Positions 19,071 through 28,035 of a DNA stretch of 64,000 nucleotides are shown here, piece by piece. The position numbers and the translations under genes are program-made. This stretch comes from Paracoccaceae bacterium. Its GTDB lineage: Bacteria > Pseudomonadota > Alphaproteobacteria > Rhodobacterales > Rhodobacteraceae. Each line of letters opens with the position of its first letter. The first letter of the stretch is position 1. The stretch is from the NCBI GenBank assembly GCA_027486345.1, contig JAIXPH010000023.1, positions 46,293 to 110,292 on the forward strand, in the 5' to 3' direction. A model generated the notes under the pieces. It searched no databases. It saw nothing but the letters and a program-made list of their open reading frames with translations, and was not told the DNA's origin.

Positions 19071-21848
19071 ATGACGCTTTTTTCATCACGCCTCACCCGC
19101 CAGCCGCTTCCGTTTGACCGCGCCGCCGCAGCGGATACCGCTGCCAGTTTTTCCGATCTCGCCCCTGATTTGCGCGAGCTTCTGGCCCATACCGCCAGTT
19201 GCAGCCCCTTCCTGAAGGACCTTATGCGGCGGGAGGGCGACTGGCTGCGTGCCGCCCTGTCGATCGCGCCGGAGGACGCCTTGGATCAGGTCATGGCCGA
19301 CCTTGCCCCCCTGACGCTGGACCTGCTGCCCGGTGGCCTGAGACGCGCCAAGCGGCGGGTGGCGCTGCTGACGGCGCTGGCCGATCTGGGGGGCGTCTGG
19401 CGGCTGGAAGAGGTCACCGCCGCGCTGACCCATCTCGCCGATACGGCGGTGGACCTGTCGATCAAAGCGCTTGTCGCCGATGAGATCCGGCGCGGCAAGC
19501 TGCCGGGGGCGACCCCCGACGACGCCAGCACGGGCGCCGGGATGGTGTCGCTGGCGATGGGCAAGATGGGGGCGGGGGAGCTGAATTATTCCTCCGACAT
19601 CGATCTTGTCTGCCTGTTTGACGAAACCCGCTACGGGTCCGATGCGCCCGAGGCCCGCACGGCCTTTATCCGCGTCACGCGCAAGATGGCCGCGATGCTG
19701 AACGACCCGACGGGCGAGGGCTATGTCTTCCGCACCGACCTGCGCCTGCGCCCCGATGCGGCGGTGACGCCGGTCTGCCTGTCAATGGCAGCGGCGGAGT
19801 CCTACTACGAATCCGAAGGCCGCACGTGGGAGCGTGCCGCCTATATCAAGGCCCGGCCCTGTGGTGGCGACCTGGCGGCGGGGCAGCGATTCTTGCAGAT
19901 GCTGACGCCCTTTGTCTGGCGCAAGCATCTGGATTTCGTGGCGATTCAGGATGCTCATGACATGCGCCTGCGCATCCGTGAACACCGCAAGCTGAACGGT
20001 CCGCTGACGGTCGAAGGGCATAACATGAAGCTCGGCCTTGGCGGTATCCGCGAGATCGAGTTCTTCACCCAGACCCGTCAACTCATCGCCGGGGGGCGCG
20101 ATGCCGCCTTGCGCGACCGCACCACCATGGGCGGTCTGGCGGCACTGGCGCAGCAAGGTTGGATTCCACCTGAGGTCGCGGCAGAACTGACCACCCTCTA
20201 CCGCGCCCATCGCGAGGTGGAGCATCGCCTGCAAATGGTGAACGACGCCCAGACCCATGACATGCCCGCAACGGCGGAGGGCGTGGCCCGTATCGCCGCC
20301 TTTTGCGGGCAGGACGAGGCCACGTTCCGCGCGGAGCTGCTGGACCGGCTGACCCGGACGGACCGGCTGGCCGAAGGCTTTTTTTCCCCCGCCGCCGCCG
20401 AAGATGGACCCGAGCTTTCCGACAGTGCCCGCGCCATCGTGGCCGGATGGGACAGCTATGCCTGCCTGAAATCGGAGCGCGCGCAGGCCATCTTTCGCCG
20501 CCTGAAGCCTGCGCTTCTGAAACGCCTGACCCGCGCCGCCCACCCAGATGAAGCGCTGGTGGCGCTGGACGGATTCCTCGCCGGTCTGCCCGCCGGGGTG
20601 CAGGTCTTTGCGCTGTTCGAGGCCAACCCCGCGCTGATCGACCTGATCGTGGACATCGCGGCCACCGCGCCGGGGCTCGCGCGCTATCTGTCGCGCAATG
20701 CCGCCGTGCTGGATGCTGTGATCGGCGGCAGTTTCTTCGCGCCTTGGCCGGGGATGCAGGCCCTGGCCGAAGGGTTAGGCGCGCGCCTGGCAGAGGTGCC
20801 GGATTACGAGAAGAAGCTGGATGCCGCCCGCCGCTGGATGAAGGAATGGCATTTCCGAATCGGCGTTCACCATTTGCGCGGGCTGGTCGATGCCTTCGAG
20901 GCCGCCAAAAGCTATGCCGATCTGGCCGAGGCGGCGATTGCCGCCCTCTGGCCCGTGGTCAGCGCCGATTTCGCGCGGAAACATGGCGCGGCGCCCGGGC
21001 GCGGCGCGGTGGTCGTGGGCATGGGAAGTCTGGGGGCGGCGCGGTTGAACGCGGGCTCTGACCTTGATCTGATCGTGATCTATGACGCGGATGGGGTGGA
21101 CACCTCGGACGGGCCGCGCCCGCTTGCCACGCGCCCCTATTACGCGCGGCTGACGCAGGCGATGGTCACGGCCTTGACAGCGCAGATGCCGGAGGGGCGG
21201 CTTTACGAGGTCGATATGCGCCTGCGCCCGTCGGGGCGGCAAGGGCCGGTCGCGACCTCCCTGCAATCCTTCACCAGCTATCAGGAGGTTGAGGCCTGGA
21301 CCTGGGAGCATCTCGCCCTGACCCGCGCCCGCGTGCTGGCCGGTCCCGCCGATCTGGCGGCAGAGGTTGAGGAATTCCGCCGCCGCCTGCTGCCCGCCAA
21401 GGGGCTGGGGGCCAAGGTGCGGCAGGACGTGGCCGAGATGCGGGCGCGGCTGCAACTGGCCAAACCCGCCAAGGGCGCGCTTGAGGCCAAGAACGGCCCC
21501 GGTCGGCTGATGGATATCGAACTCACCGCCCAGATGTGCGCGCTGCTGGCCGGATCACCCGCGAGGGGGGTGGAGCGGCAGTTGGCGGCGGGGGCGAAGG
21601 CCATCCTGTCGCAATCGGACGCGCAGGCGCTGCTGGAAGCCTACAGGCTTTTGTGGCGGTTGCAGGCGGGCACGCGGCTTTTGACCGACAGGGTCGCTGA
21701 CCTTGCGGCCTTGGGCGAAGGCGGGCGGGCGTTTCTCTTGCGCGAAACCGGGGCCGCGGATGCGGCAGAGCTGGAATCGCGGGTTGATGCGGCCACCGCC
21801 CTTGCCGAACAGGTGATCGCGGTCCATGTCGGGCCTGTTGGGGATTGA
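19071..21848 (+). CDS. glnE: Bifunctional glutamine synthetase adenylyltransferase/adenylyl-removing enzyme
   Basis: Attaches AMP to, and removes it from, glutamine synthetase in response to PII and glutamine, setting nitrogen assimilation. About 925 residues, the full family length. There are two nucleotidyltransferase domains: the N-terminal adenylyl-removing domain has MGKMGAGELNYSSDIDLVC, and the C-terminal adenylylating domain has GMGSLGAARLNAGSDLDLIV. Each includes the paired metal-binding Asp residues. The ATG at 19071 is preferred over one 36 nt upstream because homology begins near MTLFSSRL. The next gene starts one base after the stop. Confidence 0.97.
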   Translation: MTLFSSRLTRQPLPFDRAAAADTAASFSDLAPDLRELLAHTASCSPFLKDLMRREGDWLRAALSIAPEDALDQVMADLAPLTLDLLPGGLRRAKRRVALLTALADLGGVWRLEEVTAALTHLADTAVDLSIKALVADEIRRGKLPGATPDDASTGAGMVSLAMGKMGAGELNYSSDIDLVCLFDETRYGSDAPEARTAFIRVTRKMAAMLNDPTGEGYVFRTDLRLRPDAAVTPVCLSMAAAESYYESEGRTWERAAYIKARPCGGDLAAGQRFLQMLTPFVWRKHLDFVAIQDAHDMRLRIREHRKLNGPLTVEGHNMKLGLGGIREIEFFTQTRQLIAGGRDAALRDRTTMGGLAALAQQGWIPPEVAAELTTLYRAHREVEHRLQMVNDAQTHDMPATAEGVARIAAFCGQDEATFRAELLDRLTRTDRLAEGFFSPAAAEDGPELSDSARAIVAGWDSYACLKSERAQAIFRRLKPALLKRLTRAAHPDEALVALDGFLAGLPAGVQVFALFEANPALIDLIVDIAATAPGLARYLSRNAAVLDAVIGGSFFAPWPGMQALAEGLGARLAEVPDYEKKLDAARRWMKEWHFRIGVHHLRGLVDAFEAAKSYADLAEAAIAALWPVVSADFARKHGAAPGRGAVVVGMGSLGAARLNAGSDLDLIVIYDADGVDTSDGPRPLATRPYYARLTQAMVTALTAQMPEGRLYEVDMRLRPSGRQGPVATSLQSFTSYQEVEAWTWEHLALTRARVLAGPADLAAEVEEFRRRLLPAKGLGAKVRQDVAEMRARLQLAKPAKGALEAKNGPGRLMDIELTAQMCALLAGSPARGVERQLAAGAKAILSQSDAQALLEAYRLLWRLQAGTRLLTDRVADLAALGEGGRAFLLRETGAADAAELESRVDAATALAEQVIAVHVGPVGD

Positions 21849-21849
21849 A

Positions 21850-22134
21850 ATGGGGAGACGCGCTTTGCGGATCGAAGAGGCAGACCCGAAGGGGCTGGTG
21901 CGGGAAAGCTACCGGATCGACGGGATCACGCTGGGGGAGTGCCGGTCGATCCTTGTGGACTGGGCCTTGTCGCTGCCCGTCGATGCGCCGATGCGCGACG
22001 CCCTGCGCAGCCTGCTGGCGCATTACGGCACCGATGCGCCGGACCATCCGATGACCTCTGTGATGACCGAGGGTCTGCTCACCCCCGACACGCCGCGCCG
22101 CAAGGGCGGCCGCGCGGCGCGCGTGGCGGGATAA
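21850..22134 (+). CDS. Small conserved-looking hypothetical protein after glnE
   Basis: A 94-residue soluble protein of unknown function. It starts MGRRALRIEEADPKGLV and has a central segment DGITLGECRSILVDWALSLP, an amphipathic-looking helical stretch to about 70, and a basic tail (TPRRKGGRAARVAG). It begins one base after the glnE stop and shares its codon style, so it is very likely cotranscribed. I do not recognise a domain. An alternative upstream start at 21826 would overlap glnE. Confidence 0.7.
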   Translation: MGRRALRIEEADPKGLVRESYRIDGITLGECRSILVDWALSLPVDAPMRDALRSLLAHYGTDAPDHPMTSVMTEGLLTPDTPRRKGGRAARVAG

Positions 22135-22165
22135 GGGTCTGATCCTTCGGCGATCATGCCCACCC

Positions 22166-22222
22166 CCGGGAGGGTTTTCCACCCTCCCGGACCCACCCGA
22201 GGATATTTGAACAACGGGGAAG
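22166..22222 (-). repeat. CAAATATCC 3'-end element, copy D
   Basis: Read on the minus strand, sense to the CRTAC1 gene (stop at 22341). The loop is TTGTTCAAATATCCT with stem CCCG/CGGG (22218-22215 with 22199-22196). The terminal hairpin has a 9-bp stem at 22166-22190 and loop TGGAAAA on the minus strand. It is interleaved with copy E. Confidence 0.78.
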
Positions 22223-22246
22223 GAGCAGAGCTGCGGCTTTGCCCAT

Positions 22247-22317
22247 CTCCTTTGCTCAAATATCCTCAGGGGGGTGAAGCCCGGAACGGGCAGGGGGGGC
22301 GCGAGCGCCCCCCCCTG
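22247..22317 (+). repeat. CAAATATCC 3'-end element, copy E
   Basis: Plus-strand copy, sense to glnE and its small follower. The stem is CTCCTTTG (22247-22254) with CAGGGGGG (22267-22274), using G-U pairs, around loop CTCAAATATCCT. The middle hairpin is GCCCG-GAA-CGGGC (22279-22291). The terminal hairpin has a 12-bp stem, CAGGGGGGGCGC with its complement, loop GA, at 22291-22317. Confidence 0.8.
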
Positions 22318-22340
22318 CGACGGTCTAGCCAAAGCTCTGA

Positions 22341-23924
22341 TTAAGGTGCGGGCGTACCGGGGGTCCAAGCGGTGGCGTCCTTGTCCCGCTCCAACAGCCA
22401 GAAGCCGGGGGTCACTTTCTGCCACGCGCCTGTCGTGCCGTCGGGCCAGATCACCCGCACCTCGGCTTCAGTCGCTTGGCCCAGACCGAAATGCCACCAG
22501 CCGAAGACGCCGGACATATGCCCGCCGCCGACGGTGATTTCCTTGCGGTCGGTGCGGTCACCCGCGCGGAGTTCCACCCAAGCGCCGATGGCGTTGCGGT
22601 TGGCCCCGGCTTGACGCAGCGTGACCTGGATGGCCTCACCGCCACCCGCCGCCTCATTGCGCCAGAGTTCAACATTCTCGCGCCGGTTCACCACGGCCAT
22701 GTCCAGCGCGCCATCCATGTTGAAATCGGCCAGCACACCGCCGCGCCCGATCTTCATCGAGGCCACGCCCGCCTTGTCACCGCTTTCGACAAAGACCCCA
22801 TCCGCGCCTTGCAGCAGCAGATTGTTGGGGTCGGCCTGCGCGAAGTCGGGCATGCGGTCCACGTTGCCCTTGACCACCCAGATATCGGGCAGCCCGTCGT
22901 TGTTCACATCCTCGATCTGCGCGTGCCACCCGGTGGAGGGGCGCAGGTCATCGCCGGTATAGGGGCGGTGCGCGGTGACACCCCTGGCAAAGGCCACATC
23001 GGCATAGGCGGGCTTGGCCGCGCCGTCCTTCAGCACCTGCAACTTGTTGTCGGCCATGCTGGTCAGGTAGTAATCGGGATAGGTGTCGCCGTTCAGATCA
23101 TGGCTGGCGATGCCCATCCCCCAGATCCGCAGCCGCGCCCAGCCATCGGCAGGGGTCAGCAAGCGCGGCGGCTGGCCGGGCAGCACCTCCCACATCTGTT
23201 CCTGGCCCTTCTTGTAATACTCCCGGTCATTCGACACCCGAAGCGAGGGCGTGCCAGAGCGGTTCCAATCGGTGAACAGGATCGAGAGCGCGCAGAAACT
23301 GGGGGTCAGCGGCAGGGGGGCGGCGAATGCCCGGGCATCGGGGCGATGCAGCCAATTGTCGGTGCAGCTGCCCCAAGGAAAGGCCTCTTCCTTGCGGTCG
23401 ATGTAATTGCCGATGGCGAGGGTGGGCCAATCCTGACCCTTCTCCCACGTTGCGGCAAAGGCGGTGGACCATGCGTCGCCGCCGTCAAAACCCCAGTCCT
23501 TGTTCGCAGGTTCAAAGCGGCATTCGCCAAGCCCGCGCATCAGGATGTTTTCGCCAACGCGCATCACGGCCAGATCGGTGATCCCGTCATTGTCGATGTC
23601 CAAGGGGTAAGCGCCGGTGACGGAGTCGATCTCGAGCCCGCTCTCGACCTTGGAAAACTTCAGCGCTCCACCGATGGCGCTTTCGTTGCGCCACAGGCTG
23701 GACGGCCCTTCGCCGCTTGCGGTGAAAAGGTCGGGCATCCCGTCGCCCGAGCAGTCAAAGGCCGAGGCCCCGCCGCCGACCATATACTGCCAATCCCCGG
23801 CGAAGACGGATGAGACGCCCGCCTCTTCGGCCACGAATTTCGGCACGACCGGAGGGGCAGGGGCCATGTCGGCCCATGCCGCCAGAGGAATGAGGGCGGC
23901 GCTTGCCAGCAGGTGTTTCAGCAT
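22341..23924 (-). CDS. Exported CRTAC1-type FG-GAP/UnbV repeat protein
   Basis: A 527-residue exported protein. The signal peptide MLKHLLASAALIPLAAWA is followed by FG-GAP-type beta-propeller repeats with calcium-binding style DxDxDG motifs (FDCSGDGMPDLF, LDIDNDGITDLAV, DVNNDGLPDIW, DFNMDGALDMAV). The C-terminal ASPIC/UnbV domain (about 445-510) contains NRNAIGAWVEL, HFGLGQ and VIWPDGT. Such domains often mediate extracellular binding. The ATG shares one base with the haloperoxidase stop (TGATG), a strong sign of coupled expression and perhaps complex formation. Function is unknown. Confidence 0.85.
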   Translation of the reverse strand: MLKHLLASAALIPLAAWADMAPAPPVVPKFVAEEAGVSSVFAGDWQYMVGGGASAFDCSGDGMPDLFTASGEGPSSLWRNESAIGGALKFSKVESGLEIDSVTGAYPLDIDNDGITDLAVMRVGENILMRGLGECRFEPANKDWGFDGGDAWSTAFAATWEKGQDWPTLAIGNYIDRKEEAFPWGSCTDNWLHRPDARAFAAPLPLTPSFCALSILFTDWNRSGTPSLRVSNDREYYKKGQEQMWEVLPGQPPRLLTPADGWARLRIWGMGIASHDLNGDTYPDYYLTSMADNKLQVLKDGAAKPAYADVAFARGVTAHRPYTGDDLRPSTGWHAQIEDVNNDGLPDIWVVKGNVDRMPDFAQADPNNLLLQGADGVFVESGDKAGVASMKIGRGGVLADFNMDGALDMAVVNRRENVELWRNEAAGGGEAIQVTLRQAGANRNAIGAWVELRAGDRTDRKEITVGGGHMSGVFGWWHFGLGQATEAEVRVIWPDGTTGAWQKVTPGFWLLERDKDATAWTPGTPAP

Positions 23925-25246
23925 CACGCCGCCTTCCGGGTTTGCAACCTGGTGGCAAAGGCACCGACGACGCGGCCTTGGTCCAGACCCTTGACGATGG
24001 CGGGCATGAAGTGGATGCCACCGTAAAGCCGCGAAATCCCGGCCTCTTCTGCCGCCGCGCGGAAATTGGCGAAGGGGCGGGGCTCAAAGCCCTCATCCTC
24101 ATGCGTGGCATCGACAAAGGCGAAATCCGCGCCAAAGCAATGGGCCAGAACCACCTCTGCCGCGCCCGATTGGGTGGAGTGCCCCGAGGGGTATTCCGGG
24201 AAGGGCGGGGTGATGAGCAGAGGCTCCCACGTCTTGTCGATGAAGGCCTTGATGTAGGTGACCGGACGGACGGTGTCGAAGTCGTATTTGCTGTGCCAGC
24301 AGGCGATGAAGGCATCGGCAACGGTCATGCCCAAAAGCGCCATGACTTCGGCGCGGCGTTCGACGTCAGCGCCTTCCTCTTCCAGCAGGTCATTGGCGAT
24401 GGTGACCCAATGGCCAGGCGGGGTGGGCGAGAGCATCGGATCATCCGACCAGAAGCGGGCGATGATCTTCTGCTCATCCGTCAGGGCACGGGTGGTGTCA
24501 TAGACCTCTTTCGCCTCAAGGAAGAACTGGCTGGCGGGGTCTTCGGAATAGGGGGTGGGGTCCGCGATGGTGGCCGAGGCCCCGCTCTCCATCGTGAAGG
24601 TGCGGTTCTTGCCCCAGTTGGGCAGCAAGGGGGCTTGTTGCAGGCGGATCAGGCTGGTGGGCTTCCACGCGCCGGGCTGGGTGCCGAGGGTCCAGTCCAT
24701 CGGAAAGCCCATGTTCTCCACCACCGCGCCGCCATCGCTTTGCGACCAGTCGTTGATGGCGGCAAAGACCGCCTCGCCATGCGCGACACCGGCGGCCAAC
24801 GCCGGGGCGGGCAGGCCGGAGGCGAGTTTGTCGGAGATCCGCTTTTTCATCGCGGCCATGGCGCGTTGCCCGGTGGGGCCGGTGTTGACGAAGAACACCT
24901 CAACCGCGCGGCAGAGCGCGCCATGCGCCACGGCGGCGGGATCGAGGCCGGGGGCAGCGGTGGGCGTGGCGGGCAGACTGTTCACCCGACCTGTCAGCGA
25001 AAGCAGCGCGGTTTCCGGGCGGGCGGCGAGCGCCTCGAACAGACTCAGCCCGACATAGGCAAAGGCGCGGCTGGCGACGGGGGGGGTATAGGTCGCAGTG
25101 TGGCGCACCAGTTCAAGGATCAGGCGGTACCAGTCGTGAACCACTGCCTCTGCCGGGATGCCGGAGGCGGTCGCCCGCGCCGGTAATGCGGGCAGGGTCA
25201 AAGCCGCCCCAAGTCCGAACAGAACGCCTCTGCGCTGCATCCCCAT
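23924..25246 (-). CDS. Exported vanadium-dependent haloperoxidase/PAP2-type enzyme
   Basis: A 440-residue protein with a twin-arginine-like leader (MGMQRRGVLFGLGAALTLPA). The vanadate/phosphate pocket of the haloperoxidase-PAP2 superfamily is complete: Lys320 and Arg327 (HSKYDFDTVRP), Ser354-Gly355-His356 (EYPSGHST), Arg406 and His412 (RLYGGIHF). The Lys-to-Arg spacing of 7 and Arg-to-His spacing of 6 equal those of vanadium chloroperoxidase (353/360 and 490/496). Halide specificity, or even phosphatase activity instead, cannot be told from sequence. The start is set by the signal peptide. Confidence 0.85.
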   Translation of the reverse strand: MGMQRRGVLFGLGAALTLPALPARATASGIPAEAVVHDWYRLILELVRHTATYTPPVASRAFAYVGLSLFEALAARPETALLSLTGRVNSLPATPTAAPGLDPAAVAHGALCRAVEVFFVNTGPTGQRAMAAMKKRISDKLASGLPAPALAAGVAHGEAVFAAINDWSQSDGGAVVENMGFPMDWTLGTQPGAWKPTSLIRLQQAPLLPNWGKNRTFTMESGASATIADPTPYSEDPASQFFLEAKEVYDTTRALTDEQKIIARFWSDDPMLSPTPPGHWVTIANDLLEEEGADVERRAEVMALLGMTVADAFIACWHSKYDFDTVRPVTYIKAFIDKTWEPLLITPPFPEYPSGHSTQSGAAEVVLAHCFGADFAFVDATHEDEGFEPRPFANFRAAAEEAGISRLYGGIHFMPAIVKGLDQGRVVGAFATRLQTRKAA

Positions 25247-25353
25247 TTCCCCCCTGATGATGGCGCGCGGTTGATCCGGGCGTCCGCTCACGGCGGCAAG
25301 TTATACAGGCCAAGGGACCTGCCGCAACGGTCCCTTGGAAGATGTGATCGGAG

Positions 25354-25995
25354 TCAGCCGCGCAGCGCGCAGGCCTCTGCCGCCAGTTTGGTGATGGCCG
25401 CCCAATCGCCCGCGGCCATCGCCTCCTTGGGGGCAACCCAAGAGCCGCCGACGCAGAGGATGTTGGAGAGCGACAGGTAATCGCGGGCGTTCTTCAGGCT
25501 GATCCCGCCCGTGGGGCAGAACTTGACCTGCGGAATGGGCGAGCCGATGGATTTCAGAAAGGCCGCGCCGCCGGACTGTTCGGCGGGGAAGAATTTCTGC
25601 ACCGTGTAGCCCTTTTCCAAAAGCACCATCACCTCGGTCGCCGTGACGGCACCGGGCAGGAGGGGCAGGCCCTCATCCTCGCAGGCTTTCAGCAGGGCAT
25701 CGGTGGCACCGGGGGAAACGCCAAAGGTGGCACCCGCGCGCTTGGCGGCCTTGACGTCGGCGGGGGTCAGCAGCGTGCCCGCACCCACCACGCCGCCTTC
25801 GACATCGGCCATCGCGCGGATCGCATCCAGTGCCACCGGGGTGCGAAGGGTGACTTCGAGCGCAGGCAGGCCACCCGCGACCAGCGCACGCGCCAAGGGG
25901 GCAGCATGGGCCAGATCGTCGATCACCAGAACCGGGACGACCGGGGCGAGTTGGCAGACGCGAAGCGAGGCGGCGGATTGTTCGGCGGGGGTCAT
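25354..25995 (-). CDS. eda: 2-dehydro-3-deoxy-6-phosphogluconate aldolase
   Basis: Class I aldolase that splits KDPG into pyruvate and glyceraldehyde 3-phosphate, the last step of the Entner-Doudoroff route. The trimeric-type protein has 213 residues. The catalytic Glu is in ALEVTLRTP, and the Schiff-base Lys lies in VKFCPTGGISLKNARDYL, preceded by YTVQKFFPAEQSGG. The start MTPAEQ is chosen by homology and follows GGACCGCTCCC. It is downstream of edd on the same strand with 97 bp between, which holds copy F of the 3'-end repeat. Confidence 0.97.
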   Translation of the reverse strand: MTPAEQSAASLRVCQLAPVVPVLVIDDLAHAAPLARALVAGGLPALEVTLRTPVALDAIRAMADVEGGVVGAGTLLTPADVKAAKRAGATFGVSPGATDALLKACEDEGLPLLPGAVTATEVMVLLEKGYTVQKFFPAEQSGGAAFLKSIGSPIPQVKFCPTGGISLKNARDYLSLSNILCVGGSWVAPKEAMAAGDWAAITKLAAEACALRG

Positions 25996-26032
25996 GGGAG
26001 CGGTCCTTTGATCAGGTCTTTCGCGGCGCTGC

Positions 26033-26085
26033 CCGGGGGTTTTGCACCCCCGGACCCCCGCAGGATATTTGAGCAACGGGGAAGC
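26033..26085 (-). repeat. CAAATATCC 3'-end element, copy F, inside edd-eda
   Basis: Minus-strand copy beginning 8 nt after the edd stop. Stem CCCCG (26081-26077)/CGGGG (26060-26056) carries loop TTGCTCAAATATCCTG. The terminal hairpin CCGGGGG/CCCCCGG with loop TGCAAAA is at 26033-26053. It lies within the operon, upstream of eda. Confidence 0.8.
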
Positions 26086-26092
26086 GGGGGTC

Positions 26093-27898
26093 TCAGACGA
26101 CGACCGCGCCGCCTTGATCGGCGGGACCGACGGATCGGCGGAAGGCCTCGAACAACTCGCGGCCGATGCCGAAGCTGTTGGCCGAAAGGTCGGCGGTGAT
26201 CGCCTCGCGGCTGTCGAAGTCGGGGACGAGGGCGGTGAGCGTGCCTGCGGTGGCATCAAGGCGGATGATGTCGCCGTCGCGGAGTTTGGCCAAGGGACCG
26301 CCGGTCGCCGCCTCGGGCGAGACATGGATCGCGGCGGGGACTTTGCCCGAAGCGCCCGACATGCGGCCGTCTGTGACAAGGGCCACTTTCAGGCCGCGAT
26401 CCTGCAACACGGTCAGGGTCGGAGTAAGCGAATGCAACTCCGGCATGCCGTTCGATTTGGGGCCTTGGAAGCGGACCACGACCACGGTGTCAGAAGTGAA
26501 TTCGCCGCGTTTGAAGGCGGCCTTGACGGAGTCCTGATCGTTGAAGATGCGGGCCGGGGCTTCGATGATGTGACGCTCTGGCGCTACGGCGGAAACCTTG
26601 ATCACGCCGCGCCCCAGATTGCCGGTCAGCTGCTTGAGGCCCCCGGTTTTCTGGAACGGATCGGCGGCGGGGCGCAGGATCTTGTCGTTCAGGGTTTCGT
26701 TGCTGCCGTCTTCCCAGACCAGTTTGCCATCGTGCAGCTTGGGTTCCTGGCGGTAATGGCTCAGCCCATCGCCCGCCACGGTCTTGGCATCGGGGTGCAA
26801 CAGGCCCGCGTCGAGGAGTTGCCCGATCATATAAGACAGCCCCCCGGCGGCGTGGAAATGGTTCACATCGGCCAGACCGTTGGGATATACCTTGGCCATC
26901 AGCGGCACGACCTCGGACAGGTCGGCAAAATCTTGCAGATCGAGGAGTACGCCCGAGGCCCGCGCCATCGCGGGTAGGTGCAGGACGAGATTGGTTGATC
27001 CGCCCGTCGCCATCAGCCCGACCAGACCGTTGACATAGGCGCGCTCGTCCAGGATTTCGCCCACGGGCCGGTAGTCATTGCCCTGTGCGGTGATCTGGGC
27101 CGCGCGCTCCACCGCCGCCGTGGTCAAGGCGGCGCGGAGCGGGGTGCCGGGATTGACGAAGGATGCGCCGGGCAGGTGCAGACCCATGAACTCCATCAGC
27201 ATCTGGTTGGTGTTGGCGGTGCCGTAGAAGGTGCAGGTGCCGGGGCCGTGGTAGCTGGCCATTTCGGCGGCCATCAATTCCTCGCGCCCGATGGCCCCTG
27301 TGGCAAAGGCGTTGCGCACCTTGGCCTTTTCGTCATTCGGCAGGCCCGAGGTCATCGGTCCCGCCGGCACAAAGATCGAGGGCACATGGCCGAAGGTGCC
27401 CGCCGCGATGATCAGGCCGGGGACGATCTTGTCACAGACGCCCAGATACAACGCCGAGTCAAAGGTGTTGTGGCTCATGGCCACCCCGGCCGCCAAGGCG
27501 ATCACGTCGCGGGAAAACAGCGACAACTCCATCCCCGGCTGGCCTTGGGTCACGCCATCGCACATGGCAGGCACGCCGCCTGCGACCTGCGCCGTGGCCC
27601 CGGCGGCGCGCGCGGCCTCACGGATCAGTTTGGGATAATCCTCAAAGGGTTGGTGGGCCGAGAGCATGTCATTATAGGCCGTGACGATGCCGATATTGGG
27701 CACCTTGCCCGCCGCCAGCGCGTCTTTGTCGGCCCCCATCGCGGCATAAGCATGGGCCTGATTGCCGCAGGCCAGATGCCCGCGCGCGGGACCGGCACTC
27801 GCCGCTTTGCCCATGCGTTCCAGATACAGGCCCCGCGCGGCTTCGGACCGGGCGCGGATGCGGTCGGTGACTTGGGCGACGACGGGGTGAAGGGTCAT
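26093..27898 (-). CDS. edd: 6-phosphogluconate dehydratase
   Basis: Fe-S dehydratase turning 6-phosphogluconate into 2-keto-3-deoxy-6-phosphogluconate, the defining step of the Entner-Doudoroff route. The 601-residue protein belongs to the IlvD/Edd family: [17 protein letters not shown] and [20 protein letters not shown] include candidate cluster cysteines, and the C-terminal half has [19 protein letters not shown]. It is the first gene of edd-eda. A promoter overlapped by a TGTTAGCGCTAACA palindrome lies about 48 nt before the ATG. Confidence 0.98.
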   Translation of the reverse strand: MTLHPVVAQVTDRIRARSEAARGLYLERMGKAASAGPARGHLACGNQAHAYAAMGADKDALAAGKVPNIGIVTAYNDMLSAHQPFEDYPKLIREAARAAGATAQVAGGVPAMCDGVTQGQPGMELSLFSRDVIALAAGVAMSHNTFDSALYLGVCDKIVPGLIIAAGTFGHVPSIFVPAGPMTSGLPNDEKAKVRNAFATGAIGREELMAAEMASYHGPGTCTFYGTANTNQMLMEFMGLHLPGASFVNPGTPLRAALTTAAVERAAQITAQGNDYRPVGEILDERAYVNGLVGLMATGGSTNLVLHLPAMARASGVLLDLQDFADLSEVVPLMAKVYPNGLADVNHFHAAGGLSYMIGQLLDAGLLHPDAKTVAGDGLSHYRQEPKLHDGKLVWEDGSNETLNDKILRPAADPFQKTGGLKQLTGNLGRGVIKVSAVAPERHIIEAPARIFNDQDSVKAAFKRGEFTSDTVVVVRFQGPKSNGMPELHSLTPTLTVLQDRGLKVALVTDGRMSGASGKVPAAIHVSPEAATGGPLAKLRDGDIIRLDATAGTLTALVPDFDSREAITADLSANSFGIGRELFEAFRRSVGPADQGGAVVV

Positions 27899-27931
27899 GG
27901 TGGCAGGCTCCTGCTTCGGCGGGTTGGCGAT

Positions 27932-27960
27932 GTTCTAGCAAAAACTGTTAGCGCTAACAA
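27932..27960 (-). promoter_or_regulatory. edd promoter overlapped by GTTAGCGCTAAC operator
   Basis: On the minus strand TTGTTA (27960-27955), a 17-nt spacer and TAGAAC (27937-27932) form a promoter. The perfect 14-bp palindrome TGTTAGCGCTAACA at 27946-27959 covers the -35 and spacer, a position suited to repression. Its 12-bp core is identical to the zwf operator. Confidence 0.75.
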
Positions 27961-28035
27961 CCGGATTCAAGGCCCCGCGACATCCCATGCGCGGACGCTT
28001 TCCATTTTGCGCTGAATTCGGCTATGGGGAAAGGC

